From: Alphaproteobacteria bacterium
GTDB lineage: Bacteria > Pseudomonadota > Alphaproteobacteria > GCA-2731375
Length of the DNA stretch: 51,431 nt
Reading direction: 5' to 3'
NCBI GenBank assembly: GCA_029937535.1
Contig: JAPYPT010000004.1
Location: forward strand, 1 to 51,431
The notes under the pieces are model-generated. The model saw nothing but the letters and a program-made list of their open reading frames with translations, made no database searches and was not told the origin of the DNA. Below are positions 35,963 through 44,374 of this stretch, in pieces. A program made the translations under genes and the position numbers. How positions within the stretch are numbered: the first letter of the stretch is position 1; the number at the start of each line of letters is the position of its first letter.

Positions 35963-37201
35963 CTACCGCCCCAGAATTATGATCGAGGCCACGCTTTCCT
36001 CGATGCCGTACAGCCCGCCGCCGTTCTCGGCGATGGCCAGGCGGGCGTCATCCACCTGACGGGCGCCGGCCTCGCCACGCAATTGCGCGGTCAATTCATA
36101 GATCTGGCACAGCCCCGTAGCGCCGATGGGATGGCCCTTGCATTCCAGGCCGCCCGAGGGATTGACGGGAATACGGCCGCCCAGGGTGGTATCGCCGCGT
36201 TCGGAAGTGGCGCCGCCGTCGCCAAATTCGCAGAAACCGAGGTTTTCGATCTGCACGATCTCGCCCATGGCGGTGGCGTCATGCACCTCCGCCACGTCCA
36301 TGTCCTCCGGCCCCACGCCGGCCCGCTCGTAGGCGCGTCTCGCGGCCTTGGCCGTGACATGCTGATCGACCGCTTCAATGGCGCGGGAGGAGCCGGTTTG
36401 CAACACTGACGCCTTGACTTCAATGGCCCGCGACCGGCCGATGCCAAGGCGTTTCAGGCCCTCCCCGGTACACAGCACCGCCGCCGCGCCGCCATCGCTG
36501 ATGGGCGCGCACATGGGCAGGGTCAGGGGGTAGGTGATGGGTGGCGCCGCCAGAACCTCATCCACGGAATAGGGCATGCGGTACTGCGCCTTGGCGTTAT
36601 GTTGGGAGTGATTGTGGTTCTTCGCCGAAACGGCGGCGATCTGACGCTGGGTGGTGCCGAAGGTGGCCATGTGATGGCGGGACCAGGCGGCATAGACATC
36701 CATGAACAGACTGTAGGGTTTGTCGGACGTGGTGCCGGGCGGCACCGGGTAGCCCTGGCCGAGAGCCAGGAGTTTTTCGGTGTTTTCCTCCACCGTGGCC
36801 ACATCCCAGGCGGCGTCGAACACGCTGAACATGCGTTCCCGGTCCGTTGAGAACATTTTTTCGACACCGACGGCCAGGGAGACATCGCCCTCGCCGGCCT
36901 TGAGGTATTGCACCGCCAGATTGAACGCCGTGGACCCGGAGGCACAGGCGTTCTCCACGTTGACCACGGGGATTTCCTCCACCCCCATGTGGCGCAAGGC
37001 GATCTCGCCCCGGATCATCTCCTGGCCTTCCATATGACCCTGGGTGGCGTTGGAGAAATAGGCCGCTTGCAGATCCTGGGTGGTGAGACCGGCATCGTCC
37101 AGGGCCTCGCCCACGGCCTCCGCCGTCAGGTCCTTGACGCTGCGGTCAAGCAGTTTGCCCATTTGCGTCATGCCGACACCGGCGATGTAAACCTTGGTCA
37201 T
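35963..37201 (-). CDS. Thiolase family (SCP2-type) acetyl-CoA acetyltransferase
   Basis: This 412-residue thiolase-fold enzyme has its nucleophilic cysteine, C86, in VENACASGS. Later VAEVHDATAMGEI and CKGHPIGATGLCQIYEL hold the conserved histidine and the covering cysteine/His block. The overall pattern is that of the sterol-carrier-protein-X type thiolases that cleave 3-ketoacyl-CoAs with branched or bulky chains. GGGAGG lies 7 bases before the ATG. It is transcribed divergently from the PfpI-like gene (97 bases apart). A zinc-ribbon DUF35 partner, common for this subgroup, is not adjacent. Confidence 0.9.
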   Translation of the reverse strand: MTKVYIAGVGMTQMGKLLDRSVKDLTAEAVGEALDDAGLTTQDLQAAYFSNATQGHMEGQEMIRGEIALRHMGVEEIPVVNVENACASGSTAFNLAVQYLKAGEGDVSLAVGVEKMFSTDRERMFSVFDAAWDVATVEENTEKLLALGQGYPVPPGTTSDKPYSLFMDVYAAWSRHHMATFGTTQRQIAAVSAKNHNHSQHNAKAQYRMPYSVDEVLAAPPITYPLTLPMCAPISDGGAAAVLCTGEGLKRLGIGRSRAIEVKASVLQTGSSRAIEAVDQHVTAKAARRAYERAGVGPEDMDVAEVHDATAMGEIVQIENLGFCEFGDGGATSERGDTTLGGRIPVNPSGGLECKGHPIGATGLCQIYELTAQLRGEAGARQVDDARLAIAENGGGLYGIEESVASIIILGR

Positions 37202-37298
37202 CTCTCATGCCTCCCACTCTGCCGCCCTCTTTGCAGGATAGTCTTAGCACGATCAGATGCTATGATGCCGTCTTTCGATCCACAGGGGAGTGTTTTTC

Positions 37299-37892
37299 AT
37301 GACCACAATCGGCATTCTATTTTTTGACGGCACCGAGGAACTGGACGCCGTGGGACCGTGGGAAGTTTTCACCATGGCGGCGGCGCAACGGGACGAGATC
37401 AAGGTGATAACAATCTCGGAACGGGGCGGCACGGTGCGCTGCAACAAAGGCATGCGGATCGAGATGGACCACAGTTTCGCCGATGCGCCGAAGCTGGATG
37501 TATTGTTGGTGCCGGGCGGCCAGGGCACCCGGACGGAGGTCGACAATCCCGAATTATTGGCCTGGATCGCGGACGTCGCGCCCGGCTGTCAATGGGTTAC
37601 CTCCGTGTGCACGGGTTCATTGTTACTGGCGGAGGCGGGCCCGGCGGCGGGCAAGCGCATCACCACGCACTGGGGCGCCATCGATATGGTGCGCAAGCGG
37701 GGCAAGGCGGGCGAGGTGTTGGAAAACATCCGCTATGTGCGCGACGGCAACGTGGTCACCTCCGCCGGGGTGTCGGCGGGCATCGACATGGCCTTGTGGC
37801 TGATGGGGGAGATGTATTCCCCGGACTTCGCCCGCAGCGTCCAACGCAACATGGAATACGATCCCGCGCCCCCTTATGCGGCCGAGGTTTGA
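37299..37892 (+). CDS. DJ-1/PfpI family protein, isonitrile-hydratase-like
   Basis: This 197-residue single-domain protein is of the class I glutamine-amidotransferase-like fold. It begins IGILFFDGTEELDAVGPWEVF and has the nucleophile elbow VTSVCTGSLLLAEAG, with C104, then THWGAIDM. This subgroup includes isonitrile hydratase and AraC-type regulator sensing domains; there is no DNA-binding domain here. ATG at 37299 follows AGGGGAG; an upstream GTG at 37290 is possible. Its stop overlaps the next gene as TGATG, coupling it to an amidohydrolase. Confidence 0.87.
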   Translation: MTTIGILFFDGTEELDAVGPWEVFTMAAAQRDEIKVITISERGGTVRCNKGMRIEMDHSFADAPKLDVLLVPGGQGTRTEVDNPELLAWIADVAPGCQWVTSVCTGSLLLAEAGPAAGKRITTHWGAIDMVRKRGKAGEVLENIRYVRDGNVVTSAGVSAGIDMALWLMGEMYSPDFARSVQRNMEYDPAPPYAAEV

Positions 37893-38860
37893 TGCCGCAG
37901 CCAATAGAGGAAGATCTCTCCACGCCCATAAACCTGCCGGATATGAGCGGCCTGGACCTGGATTTCGATATTATCGATTGTCACCACCATTTGTTCGATT
38001 TGGGCGCCGTCCATTACCCCTGGCTGACCGATCATCCGGAAGAGAACTTTCTGCTGGGTAACTATGACGCCTTGAAACAGGACTATGGCCCCGATGACTA
38101 CCGTGCCGATGCGGGATCGTTGCGTGTGGTGAAAACGGTGCATGTGGAGGCCGAAGCGAACCGCGCCGGTCAGGTCGCGGAGACCCGGTGGTTGACCGGC
38201 GTCATGGCCCGGGACGGTCTGCCGGACGCCATCGTGGCCCATGCCTGGCTGCATCGCGCCGACAGCGAAGAGGTGCTGGCGGCCCAGGCGGCGTTCGACG
38301 CGGTGCGCGGCATTCGCAGCAAACCCCGCACGTCCGCCTCCGCCGCCGAACGTGACGGCGTCCAAGGCCAGCCCGCCAGCATGCAGGACCCCGCCTGGCG
38401 CGAAGGGTTGGGGTTGTTGGGGAAGTATGATCTGTCGTGGGATCTGCGCGTGCCGTTTTGGCATTTGTCAGAGGCGGCGGAGGTTTGCGCGCTGTACCCC
38501 GATTTGCCCATCGTCACCGAGCACACCGGCCTGGCCTGGGACCGCAATGAGGCGGGCCTGGCCGAATGGCGCCGGGGCATGGAGGCGTTGGCGGCCATGG
38601 AGCATGTGCATCTGAAGATCTCGGAACTGGGCCTGGCCGGCGCGCCCTGGGACTATGAAGACAACCGGCGCGTGGTGCGGGAGGCGATCGAGATCTTCGG
38701 CTTCGAGCGTTGCATGTTCGCCTCCAACTTTCCCGTCGCGGGGCTGCGGATAGGTTACGTGGATCAGGTAAGCGCCATCGCCCATATGATCAAGGACTGC
38801 TCCGACGCCGAGCGGGCGGCGTTGTTCCATGATACTGCGAAGCGGTTTTACCGCCTTTAA
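37892..38860 (+). CDS. Amidohydrolase family (amidohydrolase 2) protein
   Basis: This 322-residue TIM-barrel hydrolase has the metal motif IIDCHHHLFDLG near the start, VKTVHVEAEAN (a further His), IVTEHTGL and HLKISELG on later strands. The end is FASNFPVAG, close to the usual Asp position, although a canonical Asp is replaced by Asn in this block. Relatives include 2-pyrone-4,6-dicarboxylate and fuconolactone hydrolases. TGATG overlap with the PfpI-like gene suggests a two-gene unit. The stop TAA (38858-38860) overlaps a duplicated gene tail on the opposite strand. The substrate is probably a lactone or amide. Confidence 0.87.
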   Translation: MPQPIEEDLSTPINLPDMSGLDLDFDIIDCHHHLFDLGAVHYPWLTDHPEENFLLGNYDALKQDYGPDDYRADAGSLRVVKTVHVEAEANRAGQVAETRWLTGVMARDGLPDAIVAHAWLHRADSEEVLAAQAAFDAVRGIRSKPRTSASAAERDGVQGQPASMQDPAWREGLGLLGKYDLSWDLRVPFWHLSEAAEVCALYPDLPIVTEHTGLAWDRNEAGLAEWRRGMEALAAMEHVHLKISELGLAGAPWDYEDNRRVVREAIEIFGFERCMFASNFPVAGLRIGYVDQVSAIAHMIKDCSDAERAALFHDTAKRFYRL

Positions 38861-38905
38861 TCACGCGTTTTCGGCAGTTCGAAATCCGCCGCCCGCTCCA
38901 CGACA
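38857..38905 (-). repeat. Duplicated 3' tail of the dehydrogenase gene (remnant)
   Basis: On the minus strand this 49-base segment encodes VVERAADFELPKTRD and a TAA stop, exactly the last 15 residues of the dehydrogenase gene at 39018-39914. It matches 39018-39066 at 44 of 49 bases. All five differences leave the protein unchanged, and the stop differs only as TAA versus TAG. It has no upstream coding sequence and its stop overlaps the convergent amidohydrolase stop. It reads as the leftover end of an earlier copy of the gene. Confidence 0.85.
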
Positions 38906-38908
38906 AAC

Positions 38909-39006
38909 CGTCATCCCCGGGCGTAGCGAAGCGGAGACCCGGGGATCCAGGGCCGCAAACACCTGAGTTTGTTGCCCTGGATTACCGGGTCGAGCCCGGT
39001 AATGAC
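38909..39006. repeat. REP-like paired palindromic element
   Basis: GTCATCCCCGGGC...GACCCGGGGATCCAGGGC (to about 38953) is followed by a short hairpin (CAAAC/GTTTG) and then GCCCTGG at about 38974 to GGTAATGAC at 39006. The outer halves are inverted relatives of each other (CCAGGGC against GCCCTGG, GTCAT against ATGAC), and each half forms its own stem-loop. This is the well-known type of alphaproteobacterial intergenic repeat. It separates the two copies of the dehydrogenase tail. Confidence 0.8.
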
Positions 39007-39017
39007 TCTAAATTGAA

Positions 39018-39914
39018 CTAATCGCGCGTCTTCGGCAGTTCGAAATCGGCTGCCCGCTCCACGACACGGAGGATTTCGCTCAAATCGCCATTCCCCAGGC
39101 CCATGGCCAGGGCCTGGCGCATGGTTTGATAGGTGGCGGCGGCGACGTTTTGCGGGACTTCCAGGCGTTCGGCTTCCATGCGCCACAGCATGGCGTCTTT
39201 TTCAATGATGTGCATGGGCGCTTCCATGTTGAAGGCCCGGTTCAGGATAAAATTGGGCACCTTGCTCAAGGTGGCGCTGTTCTGGCCGGAGCCGGAATTC
39301 ATCACGGCCAGGGCCTTTTCGGGATCAACGCCGCCCTTGGCGGCCATCACCAACGCCTCGCAGGCGATCACCAGGTTGGTGAAGGACATGATGTTGTTGG
39401 AAATCTTGACCAATTGGGCCTGCCCGACCTCCGCGCCCACATAGTGAATATCGCGGGCAAAGGATTGCAGGAAGGGTTCAACCTGGTCGTAGACCGCCTG
39501 GGGGCCGGATGTGACCACGGTGATGTCGCCATCCCAGGCCCGCTGCACGCCGCCGGTGATGGGGCTATCCAGCATGGCGATGCCTTTTTCCGATAGTGCG
39601 GCTTCCACCGCGGCCACTGCTTCGGTGCCCATGGTGCCCAGGTTGACGAAGGTTTGCATGGCGCCGCCCGCCAACACGCCGTCAGCACCGGAAACGATGG
39701 CGTGAAAGCTGTCGATGGTGGGCATGCAGGCGAATACGACCTCGGCCTCGTCCGCCACCTCCCGTGGCGAGGAGAGGATGCGCGCCTGTTTGTCGGCCAA
39801 GGATTTCGTCGCCTCGGGATTGATGTCAAAGACCGCCAGGGACTTCTCCTGATCCAGTACATTGCTCGCCAGGGGTAACCCGATACTGCCCGTTCCGATA
39901 AATCCCGCCTTCAT
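39018..39914 (-). CDS. 3-hydroxyisobutyrate dehydrogenase family protein
   Basis: This 298-residue NAD(P)-dependent beta-hydroxyacid dehydrogenase begins GFIGTGSIGLPLASNV (Rossmann loop). It continues with DSPITGGVQRAWDGDI (substrate-binding block) and KISNNIMSFTNLVIACEAL with the catalytic lysine, then GVDPEKAL. Members oxidise 3-hydroxyisobutyrate, tartronate semialdehyde or related hydroxyacids, or act as imine reductases. ATG at 39914 is selected because AGGAGAG precedes it; longer frames lack homology. It is divergent from the RdhA-like gene by 85 bases. Its last 15 codons are duplicated beyond the REP-like element. Confidence 0.9.
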   Translation of the reverse strand: MKAGFIGTGSIGLPLASNVLDQEKSLAVFDINPEATKSLADKQARILSSPREVADEAEVVFACMPTIDSFHAIVSGADGVLAGGAMQTFVNLGTMGTEAVAAVEAALSEKGIAMLDSPITGGVQRAWDGDITVVTSGPQAVYDQVEPFLQSFARDIHYVGAEVGQAQLVKISNNIMSFTNLVIACEALVMAAKGGVDPEKALAVMNSGSGQNSATLSKVPNFILNRAFNMEAPMHIIEKDAMLWRMEAERLEVPQNVAAATYQTMRQALAMGLGNGDLSEILRVVERAADFELPKTRD

Positions 39915-39938
39915 GCCGTTCTCTCCTATGTCTAAGCT

Positions 39939-39971
39939 GTGCTTTGTTGAAACCATGATACGATAAAGCAC
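39939..39971. promoter_or_regulatory. Inverted repeat in the divergent region before rdhA
   Basis: GTGCTTT (39939-39945) and AAAGCAC (39965-39971) form a perfect 7-base inverted pair with a 19-base spacer, in the 85-base gap between the divergent dehydrogenase and RdhA-like genes. It could be an operator for a dimeric regulator acting on both genes, or a chance pairing. No recognised consensus. Confidence 0.3.
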
Positions 39972-39999
39972 GCCGTCAGTACAAAGAACGGAGGGGTAG

Positions 40000-42216
40000 G
40001 TGTTCTTTACGACAAGAAATAACCAGCGGCCCTATCATCTTGGCGGATTTCCATTGGAGACCTTGCCCCGCGACGACAGCATCGTGGCGGAGGAAGCGGC
40101 CCGCCCGCCTGTCCTCGCGCCGAACTATGAACGCGCCGCCGATGGCCCCCTGGCCCGCTCCCTCCGCGGCTACCTGGAAATTTTCATCGAAACAGCCATG
40201 CGGGAGTCGGCGGGGGCAGAGGCGCCGGTGCCGGACGATCCCCACCGGCGCATGGTGGATGTCAAGGGATACGGTTATTTCATGAACGCTTCCCAGGTGG
40301 GTATTTGCCGCATTCCGGCCAATGCCTGGACCTCTGATGGCGGGCCGGCTGAGCATGCATTCGCAGTCGTTTTGTTGTTGGAACATGGCCGGGTGCCGGA
40401 GGCCGATAATCCGGCGGCCGGGTGGATCGCGCCGGCCCTGGCAGAGGCGGGGGATGCCCGTATCGGCGGCATTGCCGTCTGCCTGTCCGGGCACATTCAA
40501 AAGATGGGCCATCCCGCGGCGGCCCATGTCATGGGCGCCGGCGATCTGGATCTGGATCGCCTGGCGGTGCTGGCCGGGCTGGCCGTGCGGGACGGAGATC
40601 GTCTGCGCAATCCCTTCATCAAGGCTGGGTTTTCCATCGCGGCGGTCTCGACCTCTTATGGGCTGGAAACCGACCGGCCCTTGGCGGGGGCGGCATTGGG
40701 CGGCTTGGGCCTGGGTTATTGGCTGGGCCGGAACGGCGCCACGTCGGGGCGGGAACGCAACCGCCGGGCCGGGCGGGCGAGCCATCTCAGCGCCTATGCC
40801 ATGGAAACGGTGCCCCGGGTGGATCGCCCGACCACCTTGATTCTGGACGACGAGGTGCCCCGGGTTTCCAAACGCGCGGCTTTTTTCGACCGCGCCATGC
40901 GGGGCGATCTGGGTCCCAAGGCCAAGAAAGAGCGTAACCGCTTCGCCTTCAAACAACCCCATACCGCCGGCATGATGGCCTCCATGCGGGCCATGGTGCC
41001 GATCCAGGGCGGCGAACCAGCGGCCGATGCCACGCCGGGGGATTATGACGACCCGGCTGCCAACGCACGGGCGCTGAAGTCGCTATCCTACCTGCTGGGC
41101 GCCGATCTGACCGGCATTTGTGAAATTCCCAGATACGCCTGGTTCTCCCACGGCGCCAAGGGGGAGGAGATCACGCCCTATCACAAATATGCCGTGGTCA
41201 TGCTGATCGACCAGGAGTTCGACACCATGGAAGGGGCGGCGGGGGATGATTGGATTTCCGGCACCCAATCCATGCGGGCCTATTTGCGCGGGGCCGAGAT
41301 CGCCGGCGTCATGGGCGATACCCTGCGCCAGTTGGGCTTTCCGGCCCGTTCGCAAACCAACGTGGACAGCGATGTGCTGCATATCCCCCTGGTCTTGTGG
41401 GCCGGCCTGGGGGAATTGTCCCGCATTGGCGAATTGGTCCTCAACCCCTTTGTCGGGCCGCGCTTCAAATCCGTTGTGCTGACCACGGATATGCCCCTGG
41501 AAGTGGACAAACCGGTGGACTTCGGGCTGCAGTATTTCTGCGAACATTGCACGAAATGCGCCCGGGAATGCCCCTGCGATGCGATCTCCTGGGGCGCCAA
41601 AATCATCTTCAACGGTTACGAGATGTGGAAGCCGGACGCCGAACGCTGCGCCCGTTACCGCCTGACCAACGCCAAGGGCTCGGCCTGCGGCCGGTGCATG
41701 AAGACTTGCCCGCTGAACAAGGTGGTGACGGCCGATGGCCCTGTCCTTGAACGCATGGCCTCGTGGTGCGGCATCAATGCCCGCTGGCTGAAGCCAATCT
41801 TGGTGCCCATCGCCGTCTGGTTGGATGATTATCTGGGCAAGGGCCGGCGCAACCCGGTAAAGAAATGGTGGTTCGATCTGGAAGTGGTGGACGATGTCTG
41901 TATCGAACCCGTCAAGGGCGTTAGCCAGCGGGATCTGGACGTCGGCCACAAGATCGATCCCGCGAAACAAAAGATGGCCTATTACCCCGCTTCCATGATG
42001 CCCGTGCCCAACGATCTCAACGCCCAGCCGGTCGACCGCAAGGCCGCCATGGCCATGGGCGAGGTGCTGGAAAGCCCCATCACGGCGGCCATCCGGGCCG
42101 GCCGGGGACAGCCCGCGCCCGGCCATAATGCGCCGACGCCGCCCGATCCGAATGGTCCCAAGGGGCAGGATATCAAACCCACCGTTTATGGCACGGCAAG
42201 GGCGGAAAAAGGTTGA
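40000..42216 (+). CDS. Reductive dehalogenase (RdhA) family iron-sulfur protein
   Basis: This 738-residue protein fits the cobamide/[4Fe-4S] reductive dehalogenase family. The C-terminal half has LWAGLGELSRIGELVLNPFVGPR and TTDMPLEVDKPVDFG, typical of the cobamide-binding core. Two ferredoxin motifs follow: C514x2C517x2C520x3C524P and C550x12C563x2C566x3C570P. Residues about 84-228 resemble about 356-510 (GICRIPANAW at 101 against GICEIPRYAW at 372), an internal duplication. There is no Tat signal, no RdhB anchor gene and no C-terminal reductase domain, unlike respiratory or self-sufficient forms. The C-terminal 130 residues are proline/glycine-rich. Start GTG with GGAGGGG upstream. Activity and halogen substrate unproven. 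Confidence 0.75.
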   Translation: MFFTTRNNQRPYHLGGFPLETLPRDDSIVAEEAARPPVLAPNYERAADGPLARSLRGYLEIFIETAMRESAGAEAPVPDDPHRRMVDVKGYGYFMNASQVGICRIPANAWTSDGGPAEHAFAVVLLLEHGRVPEADNPAAGWIAPALAEAGDARIGGIAVCLSGHIQKMGHPAAAHVMGAGDLDLDRLAVLAGLAVRDGDRLRNPFIKAGFSIAAVSTSYGLETDRPLAGAALGGLGLGYWLGRNGATSGRERNRRAGRASHLSAYAMETVPRVDRPTTLILDDEVPRVSKRAAFFDRAMRGDLGPKAKKERNRFAFKQPHTAGMMASMRAMVPIQGGEPAADATPGDYDDPAANARALKSLSYLLGADLTGICEIPRYAWFSHGAKGEEITPYHKYAVVMLIDQEFDTMEGAAGDDWISGTQSMRAYLRGAEIAGVMGDTLRQLGFPARSQTNVDSDVLHIPLVLWAGLGELSRIGELVLNPFVGPRFKSVVLTTDMPLEVDKPVDFGLQYFCEHCTKCARECPCDAISWGAKIIFNGYEMWKPDAERCARYRLTNAKGSACGRCMKTCPLNKVVTADGPVLERMASWCGINARWLKPILVPIAVWLDDYLGKGRRNPVKKWWFDLEVVDDVCIEPVKGVSQRDLDVGHKIDPAKQKMAYYPASMMPVPNDLNAQPVDRKAAMAMGEVLESPITAAIRAGRGQPAPGHNAPTPPDPNGPKGQDIKPTVYGTARAEKG

Positions 42217-42296
42217 TTTCGGGCCATTGACAGCCCTGGGCTTAGCTGGGAAGCTCCGCTTATAAAAAACGTTAAACAGGGCTAGGGGGCTGCTGT

Positions 42297-43277
42297 ATGT
42301 CGGAACCAGTTCTTGAGATCGACAATCTAAGTGTTCGTTTTAATCTCAAGCGCGGCGTATTGCGTGCGGTTGATGGGGTTTCCATAAAAGTCGGCAAGGG
42401 CGAGACTTTTGGCCTGGTGGGCGAGAGCGGTTCGGGCAAGACCGTGACCGCGCGCTCCATCATGCGCCTGGTGCCCACGCCACCGGGCGAAATCGCTTCC
42501 GGCACCGTGCGTTTCGAGGGGCGGGACATCTATCAGATGTCGGACGAGGAAATCCGGGAGATCCGCGGCCAGCACATAGCGATGGTTTTCCAGGAACCCA
42601 TGAGCGCGCTCAACCCCGTGTTCACGGTGGGCAGCCAGATCGGCGACCCCCTGCGCACCAACCTCGGGATGAGTAAACAGGAAGCGCGGGAACGTACGAT
42701 TGAGATGTTGCAGCTGGTGGGTATCCCCTCGCCCGCCACTCGGATCGACAATTATGTGCATGAATTTTCCGGCGGCATGCGGCAACGTGTCATGCTGGCC
42801 ATGGCATTGAGCTGCGACCCCACCTTCCTGATCGCGGATGAGCCGACCACGGCGCTGGACGTGACCATTCAGGCGGTGATCCTGGAACTGATTACCTCCA
42901 TGATTGAACGCTTCGATATGTCGTTGCTGTTTATCACCCATAATCTTGGCGTCGTGGCCCATGCTTGCGACAACATCGGCGTAATGTATGCCTCCCACCT
43001 GGTGGAAATGGGTAGCACGGAAGAGATATTCGCCAATCCCCAGCATCCCTACACAGTTGGCCTGCTGCGTTCGATTCCCCGTCTCGATGTGCAGGAAAAA
43101 TTTCTGACGCCCATTGATGGCACTGTTTGCAACATGATGGACCCGCCGCAAGGGTGTAAATTTCATCCGCGCTGTACCCAGGCCATGGATATCTGCAAGG
43201 AACGAATTCCTGAGTTCAAGGAACTGTCGCCCGGCCATTTCGCCGCCTGTCACCTGCATGAACAACCAACCGTCTAG
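42297..43277 (+). CDS. ABC transporter ATP-binding protein, DppD/OppD type
   Basis: This 326-residue ATPase of the peptide/opine/nickel uptake family has Walker A GESGSGKT, the signature SGGMRQR, Walker B LIADEPT and the switch His in FITHNLG. The C-terminal oligopeptide-transporter domain carries CKFHPRC and AMDIC, cysteines that bind an iron-sulfur cluster in some members. It starts 80 bases after the RdhA-like gene on the same strand, so read-through is possible. It pairs with the next gene (43 bases apart), and the membrane and binding components lie convergently on the minus strand. The imported solute is unknown. Confidence 0.93.
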   Translation: MSEPVLEIDNLSVRFNLKRGVLRAVDGVSIKVGKGETFGLVGESGSGKTVTARSIMRLVPTPPGEIASGTVRFEGRDIYQMSDEEIREIRGQHIAMVFQEPMSALNPVFTVGSQIGDPLRTNLGMSKQEARERTIEMLQLVGIPSPATRIDNYVHEFSGGMRQRVMLAMALSCDPTFLIADEPTTALDVTIQAVILELITSMIERFDMSLLFITHNLGVVAHACDNIGVMYASHLVEMGSTEEIFANPQHPYTVGLLRSIPRLDVQEKFLTPIDGTVCNMMDPPQGCKFHPRCTQAMDICKERIPEFKELSPGHFAACHLHEQPTV

Positions 43278-43319
43278 CCCCGTGCCGGCAAGACGCAGCG
43301 TACCGAGGCAGAAAAGCAC

Positions 43320-44297
43320 ATGACTGAAAACCTGTTGGAAGTTAAGGATCTGGTCAAACATTTCACCCTCAACGGTGATCTGGTCTCGCGCATCGCGGGC
43401 AAGACCCAGACGGTGAAGGCGGTTGACGGCATCAATTTCCATATTCGTCAGGGCGAGACGTTGGGCCTGGTCGGTGAATCCGGTTGTGGTAAATCGACCA
43501 CGGGCCGCCTGATTACCCGGCTGATTGAACCCACCGCCGGTGAGATCAAGCTGCATGGCGAGGACCTGCTGTCCTTTTCTCCCAAACGCATGCGGGAGAC
43601 GCGCCGGAATGTGCAATTGGTGTTTCAAGATCCCTATGCCTCGCTCAATCCCCGCAAGACCATCATGGATATTTTGAGCCGGCCGCTCGAAGTTCATAAG
43701 CTCGCGACGACTTGGCACGAAAAACGGGAACGGGTGCTGGAGCTTTTGAACCTGGTTGGCTTGGGGTCCGAACATATTGACCGCTATCCCCATGAATTTT
43801 CAGGCGGCCAACGCCAGCGTATCGCCATCGCTCGCGGCCTGGCCCTGACGCCTGAACTGGTCATTGGGGACGAACCTGTCTCCGCCCTTGATGTTTCAAT
43901 CCAGGCGCAGATCCTTAATCTGTTCCGCGAGCTGCAGGAAAAATTCTCCCTGACATATCTGTTCATCGCCCATGATTTGGCCGTCATCCGCCATATCAGC
44001 GACCGGGTCGCGGTGATGTATGTGGGCAAGATCGTTGAAACGGGCCCGGTGGCGACGATATTTTCCGATCCCCTGCACCCCTATACCAAGGCCCTGCTGG
44101 CCGCGGTGCCCGAGGCCGATCCGAAAAAGCCGCCCCCCCGACTGACCCTGGAAGGGGAGGTGGCGACGCCCATCGATCCCCCGCCCGGCTGCCGACTGAA
44201 CGGCCGTTGCCCCCTGGCCACGTCAATCTGTGGCGAGGTCGAACCCGCTTTGGTCTCCGTCGCGACAAACCATGAGGTGGCCTGCCACAATTTGTAG
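43320..44297 (+). CDS. ABC transporter ATP-binding protein, DppF/OppF type
   Basis: This 325-residue second ATPase has Walker [10 protein letters not shown], signature SGGQRQR, Walker [12 protein letters not shown] and the switch His in FIAHDLAV. Like DppF it has a C-terminal cysteine-rich segment ([15 protein letters not shown]). GAGG precedes the ATG. Together with the upstream DppD-type gene it would form the ATP-hydrolysing heterodimer for the permeases encoded at 44375-46287. A strong intrinsic terminator ends the transcript 23 bases after the stop. Confidence 0.93.
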   Translation: MTENLLEVKDLVKHFTLNGDLVSRIAGKTQTVKAVDGINFHIRQGETLGLVGESGCGKSTTGRLITRLIEPTAGEIKLHGEDLLSFSPKRMRETRRNVQLVFQDPYASLNPRKTIMDILSRPLEVHKLATTWHEKRERVLELLNLVGLGSEHIDRYPHEFSGGQRQRIAIARGLALTPELVIGDEPVSALDVSIQAQILNLFRELQEKFSLTYLFIAHDLAVIRHISDRVAVMYVGKIVETGPVATIFSDPLHPYTKALLAAVPEADPKKPPPRLTLEGEVATPIDPPPGCRLNGRCPLATSICGEVEPALVSVATNHEVACHNL

Positions 44298-44319
44298 GTA
44301 GATTTCGCCAAGGAAATCA

Positions 44320-44352
44320 GGCCGCGGCCCCGTGAGGAGCGCGGCCTTTTTT
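44320..44352 (+). terminator. Rho-independent terminator after the DppF-type gene
   Basis: GGCCGCG (44320-44326) pairs with CGCGGCC (44340-44346) across a 13-base loop and is followed directly by TTTTTT (44347-44352). This is a textbook intrinsic terminator for the plus strand. It lies 23 bases after the ATPase gene and just short of the end of the convergent permease gene. On the minus strand the stem lacks a T run. Confidence 0.85.
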
Positions 44353-44374
44353 CTTCGGCCCAGATTGCGGCCAG

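Noticed and set aside
38857-39066. The 49-base direct repeats as a target-site duplication of the REP-like element
   Set aside because: They are far longer than typical target duplications and differ only at silent codon positions, which points to recombination between diverged coding copies.
39915-40000. Cobalamin riboswitch controlling the RdhA-like gene
   Set aside because: The gap is only 85 bases and shows no B12-box-like sequence or multi-stem fold.
42227-42266. TTGACA (42227) and TATAAA (42261) before the DppD-type gene as a promoter
   Set aside because: The two boxes are 28 bases apart, too far for a sigma70 promoter; neither has a good partner at 16-18 bases.
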